A stretch of DNA of 64,000 nt. Origin: Prevotella amnii DSM 23384 = JCM 14753 (GTDB lineage: Bacteria > Bacteroidota > Bacteroidia > Bacteroidales > Bacteroidaceae). Of this stretch, positions 1 through 8,778 are shown piece by piece. The notes beneath the pieces are model-generated. The model was given only the letters and a program-made list of their open reading frames with translations, was not told the DNA's origin and did no database searches. Each line of letters begins with the position of its first letter. Position 1 is the first letter of the stretch. Location: the NCBI RefSeq assembly GCF_000378745.1, contig NZ_KB905275.1, forward strand, positions 1-64,000, given 5' to 3'. Made by a program: the position numbers and the translations under genes.

Positions 1-273
1 TTTGAAACCGCAAATATCAGATTGGAAGTTCCTTATCGGCACAATCAAAAGAATTGGAAACCTACTTTTATTCCTTTTGCGAAGGCGAGAAAAAGGATTG
101 AAACAGACTTCTCGCAGATGTGCGACCAATTTATGATTTGCCGCAACTATGCAAAGGAAACAGTAGGATTGTTTACAAGAATTATCGGTAAAATCAGTGC
201 CTTTACCGCAATGCAATATTTAAATCACATTAATAATAGACCCATTGGAAGAGTCAAGTATGCACTGGCTTAA
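1..273 (+). CDS. IS982-family transposase, C-terminal part
   Basis: This frame is open from the first base of the window to the TAA at 271-273, so it is the C-terminal end of a longer gene. It shows the closing signature of IS982-family DDE transposases: the RKRIETDFSQ segment, where the E of IET is the likely last acidic catalytic residue, then the FTRIIGKISAFT and NRPIGRVK stretches. The protein would cut and rejoin the ends of its own element. Whether the whole element is intact cannot be judged from here. The TTG at 22 is not a real start, since the coding frame continues upstream of it. Confidence 0.85.
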   Translation, partial: FETANIRLEVPYRHNQKNWKPTFIPFAKARKRIETDFSQMCDQFMICRNYAKETVGLFTRIIGKISAFTAMQYLNHINNRPIGRVKYALA

Positions 274-287
274 TTCCGCCAACGGGT
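1..287 (+). mobile_element. Right end of an IS982-family insertion sequence (cut by window edge)
   Basis: The transposase 3' end runs to the stop at 271-273 and is followed by a short GC-richer stretch, ccgccaacgggt, at 276-287. That stretch reads as a plausible terminal inverted repeat, because its reverse complement begins ACCC, as I recall for IS982-family ends. Immediately after it the reading frame becomes recognisable ATP-grasp sequence (residues EEVLKKA from about 289), so the element boundary is placed near 287. The left half of the element, and so the left repeat and any target duplication, lies outside the window. Confidence 0.7.
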
Positions 288-1332
288 AGAAGAAGTACTT
301 AAGAAGGCTCAAAGTTTGCAAATAGATGGTATTATGTCGTTTGCAGTAGATCTTGGTGTTGTTCCTGCAGCATATGTTGCAGAGAAAATGCAATTACCTT
401 TTCAGTGTTCATATAAGGCTGCTACAATTTTGCAAAATAAGCATTTGTTTCGTCAGTTTCTTACAGAAAATGGTTTTAATAGTCCTAAAGCAAAAGGATA
501 TAACAATATAAACAAAGCCTTAGAAGACGTAGACTTTTTCTCTTGGCCTGTTATTGTGAAACCTGTAGATTCTGTAGGAAGCAAAGGAGTAAGCAAGGTT
601 GAAAGGAAAGAAGATTTATCTGAAGCTATTAAGAAAGCTATATCTTTTTCATTAAAAGACTATTTTATAATTGAGGATTTTTTAGATACCTTAGGTACAC
701 AGTCAAGTGCTGATGTTTTTGCATATAATGGTAATCTTGCATATCCAGCATTTTCAGATCAATTCTTTGATATAAAAGCAACTAATCCTTATGTTCCAGC
801 AATAGAAATATGGCCTTCCTCTATGCCATTAAAGTATCAATGTGAGATAAATGAAGAATTAAAAAGATTATTTATATTGCTTAATGTGCGTACTGGTATA
901 TTTAACGTTGAATGTCGTGTAAGTACAAATGGTAAGGCTTATCTTATGGAAGTTTCTCCACGAGGTGGGGGAAACCGTATAGCAGAGTTGCAAGATATGG
1001 CTACAGGACAGTCTTTAATATCTGCTGAAATTTGTAAAGCAGTATCTTTACCTTTACCAAAAATAGAATCTCCTTCTTATAAAGGTGCATGGTGTAATTA
1101 TATTTTACATTCTTCTAAACCAGGTATTTTAGGTTCAATAGATTTTGATAAAGATTTCTTGCATAAATATGTTAAAGACGTTTTTTTAACAGTAAAACAA
1201 GGAGATGCTATTTCTACATTTACAGGAGCAAACACATCTCTTGGAACAGTCTTCTTATATGCTGAAAGCAGACCAGAGCTTGATGAGGTGTTAAGGATGA
1301 TAAATAATTATATACATATAAAATTAAAATAA
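288..1332 (+). pseudogene. ATP-grasp carboxylate-amine ligase-like protein, 5' end removed by the IS element
   Basis: This is an ATP-grasp protein of the kind found in surface polysaccharide loci, which usually joins a carboxylate to an amine or similar nucleophile using ATP. The central ATP-grasp signatures are intact: PVIVKPVDSVGSKGV (ATP-binding lysine), IIEDFLD, NVECRV and LMEVSPRGGGNRI (metal ligands). What is missing is the start of the N-terminal pre-ATP-grasp domain. Homologous sequence begins abruptly at about 289 (EEVLKKAQSL) just behind the IS982 end, without a normal start codon. A TTG at 316 could at best start a shortened protein. It lies 15 bases before a second, related ATP-grasp gene. 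The substrate is unknown. I call it a truncated pseudogene; a shortened active product is possible but unlikely. Confidence 0.75.
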
Positions 1333-1347
1333 ATATAAAATATTATT

Positions 1348-2728
1348 ATGAAATTAGCTGTTATAGGTGCTTCTATAGGACAATATCCTTTATGCTTGAA
1401 AGCAAGGGAATTGGGTGTAGAAACCTTTTGTTTTGCATGGGAAAAAGGAGCTATATGTAAAGATATAGTAGACCATTTCTATCCTATAGATTTTTGATAC
1501 AGAGAAAATTGTTAGTATTTGTAAAGAGGAAGGGGTGCAAGGAGTTGCTTCTAACGGCTCAGAAGTAACCGCTTTAGTACAGTCGCATGTTGCAGAAATC
1601 CTAAAATTAAATGCTACTTCATATAAAGTTTTTAAATTATTACAGAATAAGTATTATGTACGACAATGTCTTGACGATATAAAAGAACTTTGTCAACCTA
1701 AATATTATAAATATCAAGGTAAAGATGAGGGGGTGTATCCTTGTGTTGTAAAGCCATGTTTGGGTGGAGGAAAGAAAGGTGTTACATATGTAGATACAAA
1801 AGAACTGTTTGTAAAAGCTATAGCTTATGCATCTAAAGAAGATGATAAAGAGATTTTAGTAGAAGAATATATCGAAGGTGATGAGCTGTCAGTTGAAACC
1901 ATTTCATACCATGGAAAGCATGAAGTAGTGCAAATAACGCAAAAAGATAAAAGTCAGCCTCCACATTTTGCAGAAACAGGGCATCATCAACCAGCTAATA
2001 TTTCAAAACAGTTGTGGGGGGATATATGTGATGTAGTGATTAAAATTTTAACTAAAATCAACTTTACAGACGGTGCTTCACACATTGAGTTGAAATATAA
2101 CGCTTCAGGTATTTACGTCATAGAAGTAAACCCTCGTGGGGGGGGGAAATATTTCCAGCATGCTAACTTATTTGAGTTCTGGTGTTGATTATTTAGATGC
2201 GATGGTAAAAGTAGCTCTTGATAAATTTAAAGGCGTCAGGAGTGTTAAAAAACTCCGTCAGCTTGCTCGGGAATATACTTTTTGTGTAAACAGAGTTCTA
2301 CTAATCTTCCTTTGTTTACTATGACTTCAGATGAGCCGTGGATAGTAGAAAAGAAAATGGAAAAATCTTTTAGATTGGAAGAGAGTGTTACGAATCATGA
2401 TAAAAAGACTTATTTAATTTATCAATCAAATCATAAGATAGAACCTATAACTTCACATGTTTTTCTATTGAAAGATTTTAATTGTGGAAAAACTAAATTC
2501 ATTGATTTTATAAAGTTATGGTGCCTGCAAAACAATATATTTTATAATAAAAAAGAATATGATGAAATATGGAATAGTAGCATAATACTTGCATATATAA
2601 TAAATGATGAAATAAAAAGTTGTATTACAATAAAAAAACAACAATCAAAAATATATTTATTAGAGAAAACACCAGAAAATATAATAGAAGAGATTTCAAG
2701 TGCTAAGCAAAGAATTATGAAGAAATAA
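1348..2728 (+). pseudogene. Second ATP-grasp ligase-like gene, broken by three homopolymer frameshifts
   Basis: The gene starts at ATG 1348 (MKLAVIGASIGQ, a Rossmann-like start) and is readable to the TAA at 2726-2728 only by changing frame three times. First, a T5 run at 1491-1495 has one base too many: frame 1 stops at 1495, while the homology continues as DTEKIV in frame 2. Second, a G9 run at 2138-2146 must be G8 to give EVNPRGGGNISSM. Third, a T5 run at 2279-2283 is one base short, or a GT has been gained just after it, before CKQSSTN. The ATP-grasp core is seen between the shifts (CVVKPCLGGGKKGV, ILVEEYIEG, HIELKYN, EVNPRGGG). The repaired protein would be about 460 residues with a C-terminal extension. 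It may be decayed, phase-variable at the G tract, or partly a sequencing artefact. Confidence 0.75.
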
Positions 2729-2761
2729 AATGTTCTTTAAGAAGAAGTAGTGTTTTGTGGT

Positions 2762-2786
2762 TATCTATATTTTAGGAATATAGATA
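2762..2786 (+). other. Perfect hairpin in the gap before the flippase gene
   Basis: A 10-bp perfect stem (tatctatatt / aatatagata) with a 5-base loop follows the broken ATP-grasp gene. There is no T run behind it, so it is not a clear rho-independent terminator. The remaining gap up to 2919 is AT-rich. A short readable stretch around 2857-2912 (VGASRGQSK in one frame) may be gene debris but matches nothing I recognise. Confidence 0.4.
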
Positions 2787-2919
2787 ATAATAACTGAGCA
2801 TCAAAAATATTCTAAGAAATTAGGTTCCCCTTTAGGAATATATATATAAGTATAGTAGGTGCAAGTCGAGGGCAAAGTAAATCAATGGTGTGTAAAAGCA
2901 TCACAATATAAAAAAGGAT

Positions 2920-4353
2920 ATGTCAGATAATTTACGTCAGAAGACAAAAAACGGATTAATATGGAGTACGGTAGAACGTTTCTCTAATCAGAGTGTAGGT
3001 TTTGTGTTTTCTATTATTCTTGCGCGTTTGCTTTGCCCCAGTGATTATGGTATAGTAGCTATGATTACTATATTTTTTGCAGTGGCTCAAGCATTTGTAG
3101 ATAGTGGCTTTGCAAATGCACTTATACGAAAAAGCAATAGAACAGAAAAAGATCTTTCTACTTGTTTTTATTTTAATATAGTAGTAGGACTTTTTGCATA
3201 TATAGTGTTTTTTATCGCAGCACCATGGATAGCTAATTTTTATAATCAGCCTATACTGACTATGATTATAAGATTAGAATCTGTTACTATGTTTTTAAAC
3301 TCATTATGTATAGTACAGCAAGCATTGCTTACTATCCAGATCAACTTTAAGACACAGGCTAAAATATCTCTTGCATCAACGATAATGTCTGGTATTATAG
3401 GTGTAATATTGGCATACAATGGGTTTGGCGTTTGGGCTTTAGTATGGCAGGGTATAAGTAATGCTTTAGTTAGAATGATTTTGTTATGGAAGTTTTCTAC
3501 GTGGCGACCACGATATGGGTTTTCTAAAGAATCGTTTCATTATCTTTTTGGTTATGGTTCAAAGCTATTAGCTTCAGGGTTATTAGATACTACATATAAT
3601 AATATTTATCCTATTATTATTGGTAAGCTGTTTACTCCTGCAGACTTGGGATATTTCTCAAGAGCTCAAGGCTTAGCAACATTGCCTTCTTCTAATCTGA
3701 CAAGTGTGTTGCAGCGTGTTACTTTTCCAGTGTTGAGCGAAATACAAGATGATATGGAAAGGCTTGAAACTAACTATAGAAAGCTTTTAAAGATGTCAGC
3801 ATTTATTATTTTCCCGTTGATGATGTTGTTAGCTGCCATTGCCAGACCATTAGTAGATATTTTATTAACAGATAAATGGGATAATTGTGTTATATATTTA
3901 CAAATATTATGTATTGCGCTGATGTGGCATCCTATACATGCTATTAATCTTAATTTGCTGCAAGTAAAAGGCAGGTCTGACCTGTTTTTACGGTTAGAAA
4001 TAATAAAAAAGATATTAGGTGTAATTATTATTTTAATAACATTCTCTATGGGCCTAAAAGCTATGTGCATAGGGTTGGCAATCAACTCAATAATAGCACT
4101 AACTATAAACACTTTTTATACTGGTAAACTTATTTCTATAGGATTTATAAGGCAAGTAAAAGATTTGTTACCTATCATTTTAAGCTCTATATTATTATTG
4201 ATAGTATCAAGTGGTTGTGTCTATTTTATAGAAAATGTGATATTACAAATAATAGTAGGAACAGTTATTGGAATAGGCTGTTATGTAGGTGTCGCAATAC
4301 TATTTAGATATAATGAGATAGAATATATAAAACAATTTATAATAGCAAAATAA
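2920..4353 (+). CDS. Wzx-type polysaccharide flippase (WzxC-like, MOP superfamily)
   Basis: This is a polytopic inner-membrane protein of 477 residues that should flip lipid-linked polysaccharide repeat units to the periplasmic face. The N-terminus has the typical opening of the family, with KTKNGLIWSTVERF, then ILARLLCPSDYGIVAM and VDSGFANALIRK. About 12 to 14 hydrophobic segments follow, including a C-terminal cluster from residue 340 on. It starts at ATG 2920 behind an A-rich stretch containing aaaagga. Its stop overlaps the ATG of the next gene by one base (TAATG), so it is translationally coupled to the glycosyltransferase. With the transferases after it, it belongs to a Wzx-dependent capsule or O-antigen-like locus; the Wzy polymerase is not in the window. 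Confidence 0.9.
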   Translation: MSDNLRQKTKNGLIWSTVERFSNQSVGFVFSIILARLLCPSDYGIVAMITIFFAVAQAFVDSGFANALIRKSNRTEKDLSTCFYFNIVVGLFAYIVFFIAAPWIANFYNQPILTMIIRLESVTMFLNSLCIVQQALLTIQINFKTQAKISLASTIMSGIIGVILAYNGFGVWALVWQGISNALVRMILLWKFSTWRPRYGFSKESFHYLFGYGSKLLASGLLDTTYNNIYPIIIGKLFTPADLGYFSRAQGLATLPSSNLTSVLQRVTFPVLSEIQDDMERLETNYRKLLKMSAFIIFPLMMLLAAIARPLVDILLTDKWDNCVIYLQILCIALMWHPIHAINLNLLQVKGRSDLFLRLEIIKKILGVIIILITFSMGLKAMCIGLAINSIIALTINTFYTGKLISIGFIRQVKDLLPIILSSILLLIVSSGCVYFIENVILQIIVGTVIGIGCYVGVAILFRYNEIEYIKQFIIAK

Positions 4354-5510
4354 TGAGAATATTACATTGTATAGTAGATGATAAATTTATAGATGAAGAA
4401 ATAAATATATTTGAAGATACTAAAGGTAAACACTATATGGAGTATATCTTTATAGCTGAAAATAACAATAATCACTTTACTTATATTAAGAATAAGGAGC
4501 TTATACGTGTTATACCTATGGGAGAAAGTGTAGAATATATTAATAAAGGTGATTTTGATTTAGTTATATTACACAGTCTTAACTCTATACCTATAGACTA
4601 TATCTATAAAATAAAAAACAATGTAAAAATATTATGGAAAGCTTGGGGGTTTGATTTATATAGGTACCCTAATGAGATTAGACCATTTATACGACTAAAG
4701 AGATTGAAACCTTTAACAAAAAAGTATTGGAATAAAAACTATAAGAAGCAAAGAATTATAAATCTGAAGGTTTTTATTTATGATTTAATATATAATAAGA
4801 GGATAAAACAGTCAATAGAGCGTATAGATTATTTTTCTGGTTGCCTACCTATAGAATATAAGCTTATAAAAGATAGTGTACCATATTTTAAAGCTAAACA
4901 TTTACCATTTGCTTATTTTGATAGAAAAGATCCATTTACTGATGAGAACATAGACCATTATCCGCAATTAGATTCTTATATACTTGTTGGGAATGCGGCA
5001 GGAGTACCAAATAATCACCTTGATATATTAGCAAAACTAAAATGTAACACTACAGCGGAACGTAAAATATTGTTGCCTCTAAATTATGGGGGTGATGGAA
5101 AGTATATAGACTATGTGATAAATGATGCTAAGAGCTATTGGGGAGATAATAATATAGTTGCACTTAGAGATTTTATGCCAAAAACAGAGTATTTTAAGCT
5201 ATTAGAAAAATGTGGATATGCTATATTTGGACATGAGCAGCAGGCTGCGTTAGGTAATATATATAAAATGCTGTGGCAGGGAAGTAAGGTTTTTCTATCA
5301 GAAACATCAGTGAACTTTAAATATTTTAAATCGATAGGAATGATAGTTTTCTCTATTCAAAGCGATTTGACATTAAAATCCATTAATAGGTCTTTATCTA
5401 TGGAGGAGAAAAAGAATAATAGAGAAGTGATATTAAAACATTCTTCTGTAAAAGATGCTCTAAATGAGATTTGTAATATATACACAACAGTAGAAAAAGA
5501 CAAGGTATAA
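4353..5510 (+). CDS. Glycosyltransferase family 56-like (WecF-type fucosamine transferase fold)
   Basis: The protein has 385 residues and no membrane segments, and resembles the Glyco_transf_56 family (WecF, which adds Fuc4NAc to lipid-linked intermediates). Family hallmarks are the WKAWGFDLYRYP motif near residue 100, VGNAAGVPNNHLDIL near 215 (nucleotide-sugar site region), LPLNYGGDGKYI, and GHEQQAALGNIYKMLWQG toward the C-terminus. It overlaps the flippase stop by one base and is followed 17 bases later by the TupA-like gene. It probably works at the cytoplasmic face on an undecaprenyl-linked acceptor. The donor sugar cannot be read from sequence, and a plain fucosamine assignment would be an over-call. 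Codon use is very AT-rich, like its neighbours in the cluster. Confidence 0.75.
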   Translation: MRILHCIVDDKFIDEEINIFEDTKGKHYMEYIFIAENNNNHFTYIKNKELIRVIPMGESVEYINKGDFDLVILHSLNSIPIDYIYKIKNNVKILWKAWGFDLYRYPNEIRPFIRLKRLKPLTKKYWNKNYKKQRIINLKVFIYDLIYNKRIKQSIERIDYFSGCLPIEYKLIKDSVPYFKAKHLPFAYFDRKDPFTDENIDHYPQLDSYILVGNAAGVPNNHLDILAKLKCNTTAERKILLPLNYGGDGKYIDYVINDAKSYWGDNNIVALRDFMPKTEYFKLLEKCGYAIFGHEQQAALGNIYKMLWQGSKVFLSETSVNFKYFKSIGMIVFSIQSDLTLKSINRSLSMEEKKNNREVILKHSSVKDALNEICNIYTTVEKDKV

Positions 5511-5527
5511 CCAAAAGTAAAGAAGAA

Positions 5528-6487
5528 ATGAATAAAAGTTATCTTTCATATTTTATAGAGATAATAAGAAATAAGTTTTATGCAGAGCTGTTTCGCTCTA
5601 ATTATTTCAGAAAATTACAGGAAAAGAATCTTAAAAAGGCTTTTTCTTTAAAGTATAGAGCATCACATAAGGAGTCGTTAAACTGGGAAAATCCGCAAAC
5701 GCTCGATGCTAAAATAATGTGGCTTGAAGCTTTGAGCGATACCTCTGTATGGTCTGACTTAGCAGATAAATATAAGGTTAGAGATTATATTATCCAAAAA
5801 GGATATGAAGAGATATTACCTAAGTGTTATGGCGTGTGGGATAGAGTGGAAGATATTGACTTTAATATTTTACCAAAGAAGTTTGTTATAAAATGTACAC
5901 ACGATTGTGGCTCTGCCATAATAATAAAGGATAAGGCTGCGGAAAATTGGGAAAATATAGCTAACTGCTTAAAAACCAAGCTAATACCAATAGGTTGGGG
6001 TATGGTAGTAGAGCCACATTATAAAAAGATAAAGCCTCGAATTATAGTAGAGGAGCTGTTAGAGGACCAAGCAACACAAGGTTTATCGTCTTCGTTGGTA
6101 GATTATAAGGTGTGGTGCTTTAATGGTAAGCCTTATATAGTATTATTGTGTTATGATAGGAAGAAAAAAGAAAATGGACATTCTTCAGTAACCGTCGATT
6201 TATATACCAAAGACACATGGCAGCATAGGCGTGATTTGCTTACTGATAAAAGTGCAAAATATAAGGATATTCCTCGTCCCAAATGCTTAGAGAAGATGCT
6301 TGATATAGCAAAAGATTTGTCTGATGGTTTTCCACAAGTGAGAGTAGACTTTTATATAATAAACAATAAACCATATTTTGGAGAATTAACCTTTACATCT
6401 GCTGCAGCGTCACATTATTATTTTACGGAAGAAGCACAGAGAGAGTTTGCTAAAGCTATAGATCTAACAAACGTAAAACTAAAGTAA
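5528..6487 (+). CDS. TupA-like ATP-grasp protein of polysaccharide biosynthesis
   Basis: This 319-residue protein matches the TupA-like ATP-grasp family, named after teichuronopeptide synthesis and common in capsule loci, where members are often annotated as glycosyltransferases. The diagnostic block is LADKYKVRDYI, PKCYGVWD, DFNILPKKFVIKCTHDCGS, with the nucleotide-binding lysine in VIKC, then PRIIVEELL, DYKVWCFNGKPY and QVRVDFYIINNKPYFGEL (metal-binding acidic residues). It should make an ATP-dependent amide-type bond, for example attaching an amino acid to a sugar acid. That would fit the UDP-glucose dehydrogenase encoded just downstream, but the link is inference. Its last base is shared with the first base of the acetyltransferase start (TAATG). 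Confidence 0.8.
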   Translation: MNKSYLSYFIEIIRNKFYAELFRSNYFRKLQEKNLKKAFSLKYRASHKESLNWENPQTLDAKIMWLEALSDTSVWSDLADKYKVRDYIIQKGYEEILPKCYGVWDRVEDIDFNILPKKFVIKCTHDCGSAIIIKDKAAENWENIANCLKTKLIPIGWGMVVEPHYKKIKPRIIVEELLEDQATQGLSSSLVDYKVWCFNGKPYIVLLCYDRKKKENGHSSVTVDLYTKDTWQHRRDLLTDKSAKYKDIPRPKCLEKMLDIAKDLSDGFPQVRVDFYIINNKPYFGELTFTSAAASHYYFTEEAQREFAKAIDLTNVKLK

Positions 6488-7098
6488 TGATGAGCATATA
6501 TAACATATTAATTAAGATAATTAGCTACGGTTATAACACTATTATTAATATTGTGTTTAAGATATATGTTAAGATAAAGTTTAATAATATTTGGCAACTT
6601 AAAGAGTATCTTAGGTTAAACTATCCTAAAATAGGGGGTAAAAGGCTACTTGCCATTTATGATACTACTTTTTCTAAATATGGTAGCTGGATAGGACATG
6701 AATGTGTTATGGACAGTATACCTTTCTTTCCTCATGGTTTTACAGGTGTTTTTATTTCAAATGGAGCTAAAATAGGTAAGAATTGTATAATATTTCAGCA
6801 AGTTACTATTGGTAGTAATACTATAAAAGGGCATCCTAAATTTGGTTCTCCTACTATAGGTAATAATGTTTATATAGGGGCAGGAGCAAAGATAATAGGT
6901 AATATTAAGATAGGAGATAATTGCAGAATAGGGGCTAATGCTGTTGTTGTTACAGATATTGAGCCTAATACAGTGGCTGTCCCTGAGACAAGGCTAATTA
7001 TAAAGAAAAACATATTGGATAATAAATTTTATTCTAAGAGAAATAATAAGTGGGGCTATTATGATTTTAATAAAGAGAAGTTTGTTTCATGTCAATAA
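6487..7098 (+). CDS. Serine-acetyltransferase-like hexapeptide-repeat acyltransferase
   Basis: The 203-residue protein has a short N-terminal helical part (residues 1-60) and a left-handed beta-helix built from hexapeptide repeats between about residues 85 and 160. Examples are ISNGAKIGKNCIIF, PTIGNNVYIGAGAKIIG and IKIGDNCRIGANAVV. A histidine near residue 76 (GHECVMD) and another in FFPHGF sit where CysE-type enzymes place catalytic residues. In a polysaccharide operon such proteins usually O- or N-acetylate a sugar rather than serine, so I infer a sugar acetyltransferase. It is translationally coupled to the TupA-like gene. A second ATG two codons in (6490) is an equally possible start. It is the last gene of its operon before a strong terminator. 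Confidence 0.75.
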   Translation: MMSIYNILIKIISYGYNTIINIVFKIYVKIKFNNIWQLKEYLRLNYPKIGGKRLLAIYDTTFSKYGSWIGHECVMDSIPFFPHGFTGVFISNGAKIGKNCIIFQQVTIGSNTIKGHPKFGSPTIGNNVYIGAGAKIIGNIKIGDNCRIGANAVVVTDIEPNTVAVPETRLIIKKNILDNKFYSKRNNKWGYYDFNKEKFVSCQ

Positions 7099-7228
7099 AA
7101 GATGAAAGTGAAATGGGTATATAATAAAAAATATTAGTTGATATTAGTAAAAATAATTAATTTTGTTTTATGAAGATGAGCCTTTTATATTAATGCTTCA
7201 TTTTTGATTCTTCTTAGAGTTTTATATA

Positions 7229-7270
7229 AAATATCCCTTAGATGCATTGTTGCATATAAGGGATATTTTT
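7229..7270 (+). terminator. Rho-independent terminator ending the polysaccharide operon
   Basis: A perfect 12-bp stem (5' arm 7229-7240, 3' arm 7257-7268) contains the core CCCTTA / TAAGGG, with an inner GATGCA/TGCAT partial pairing and a T run at 7266-7270. It lies about 130 bases behind the acetyltransferase gene. The rest of the 7099-7397 gap shows no gene. Confidence 0.8.
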
Positions 7271-7397
7271 ATATAGATAAAGAAAGTAAAAAGATAGGAT
7301 ACTTATTTAATATAAAAGATAAAAAAAGGCAATAAGCTACTATGAAAAAAAAAATACTTACCTTTGCTCATATCTATAAAACAACTAACAGATTGTA

Positions 7398-8654
7398 ATG
7401 AGCATAAATAACAATTATAAAATAGCCGTTGCCGGGTCAGGTTATGTAGGACTAAGTATTGCTACGCTGCTTAGCCAACACAACGAAGTGGTTACTGTTG
7501 ATATCATGGAAGAGAAAGTAAGAATGATAAACAATGGTATTTCACCTATTCAAGATGATTATATTGAAGATTATTTAAAAAACAAATCGCTCAATCTTAA
7601 AGCTACCACTAATGGGAAAGAAGCTTATAAAGACGCTCATTTTGTAATTATAGCAACACCTACTAATTATGATCCTGTACGCAACTATTTCGACACGCAA
7701 CATGTGGAAGAAGTAATAAGACTTGTTACTGAGGTTAATCCACAGGCTATTATGATAATAAAATCTACTATTCCTGTGGGGTATACAGAGAGTGTTCGAC
7801 AAAAATATAAAAGTGATAATATTATTTTTGCACCAGAATTTCTACGCGAAAGTAAGGCTCTATATGACAATCTTTATCCCAGTAGGATTATTATTGGGCG
7901 TCCAGAAAATAATGAGGAATTAGATAAAAATGCTCATCTTTTTGCTCATCTTTTACAACAAGGTGCTATAAAAGAAAATATTCCTACCCTTTTTATGAAT
8001 CTTACAGAGGCAGAGGCTGTAAAACTTTTTGCTAATACTTATTTAGCCTTACGTATAAGTTATTTTAACGAATTAGATACTTATGCAGAAGTAAAAGGAT
8101 TAGATACAGCTAATATAATACAAGGGGTATGCTTAGATCCTCGTATAGGAGCATTTTATAACAACCCTTCATTCGGTTACGGTGGTTATTGCTTACCTAA
8201 AGATACAAAGCAGCTGTTAGCAAACTATGAAAATGTTCCAGAAAACTTAATACAAGCAATAGTAGAAAGTAATCGTACTCGTAAAGATTTTATTGCCAAT
8301 CAGATACTACATACTGCAGGATATTATGACTACAATGATTGTGGTGATTATAATCCTAAAAGTGAAAAAGAATGTGTTATAGGGGTTTATCGACTTACAA
8401 TGAAATCAAATAGCGATAATTTTAGGCAAAGTTCAATACAAGGTGTTATGAAACGCATAAAAGCTAAAGGAGCTCAAGTTATTATATATGAACCAACTCT
8501 AAAAGATAATACAACCTTTTTTGGTAGTAAGATAGTTAATAATCTTGACAAATTTAAACAGCTTTCACATGCTATTATAGCTAATCGTTATGATAGCTGT
8601 CTTGATGATATTAAAGAAAAAGTATATACAAGGGACATCTTTAAACGAGATTAA
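7398..8654 (+). CDS. ugd: UDP-glucose 6-dehydrogenase
   Basis: This enzyme oxidises UDP-glucose to UDP-glucuronate with two NAD+, supplying uronic acid for capsule synthesis. The N-terminal Rossmann motif is [11 protein letters not shown] (residues 10-20). The substrate lid block is [15 protein letters not shown] (145-159), the central helix carries [16 protein letters not shown], and the catalytic cysteine is C265 in [15 protein letters not shown]. Length (418 residues) is slightly above the 388-residue E. coli type because of a loop after residue 170 and an insertion near residue 312. The protein resembles the E. coli-type Ugd family much more than the longer TviB/WecC types. It sits alone between two noncoding gaps, behind the operon terminator, so it is probably transcribed on its own. 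Confidence 0.93.
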   Translation: MSINNNYKIAVAGSGYVGLSIATLLSQHNEVVTVDIMEEKVRMINNGISPIQDDYIEDYLKNKSLNLKATTNGKEAYKDAHFVIIATPTNYDPVRNYFDTQHVEEVIRLVTEVNPQAIMIIKSTIPVGYTESVRQKYKSDNIIFAPEFLRESKALYDNLYPSRIIIGRPENNEELDKNAHLFAHLLQQGAIKENIPTLFMNLTEAEAVKLFANTYLALRISYFNELDTYAEVKGLDTANIIQGVCLDPRIGAFYNNPSFGYGGYCLPKDTKQLLANYENVPENLIQAIVESNRTRKDFIANQILHTAGYYDYNDCGDYNPKSEKECVIGVYRLTMKSNSDNFRQSSIQGVMKRIKAKGAQVIIYEPTLKDNTTFFGSKIVNNLDKFKQLSHAIIANRYDSCLDDIKEKVYTRDIFKRD

Positions 8655-8734
8655 TAATATTATTTACATTATAATAAAACATATAATAGGATAAACTATA
8701 ACCTTACCTACTCTTATATCTCGCATTTATTTCT

Positions 8735-8742
8735 TATCTTTG
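8735..8742 (+). promoter_or_regulatory. Bacteroidetes -7 promoter element for holB
   Basis: The sequence tatctttg matches the Bacteroidetes -7 consensus TAnnTTTG exactly and lies 36 bases before the holB start. No good TTTG is seen at the -33 position, so the element rests on the -7 box. Confidence 0.6.
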
Positions 8743-8778
8743 TACTCTTTAATATTGTAGATAAGAAAAGCGGTTATT

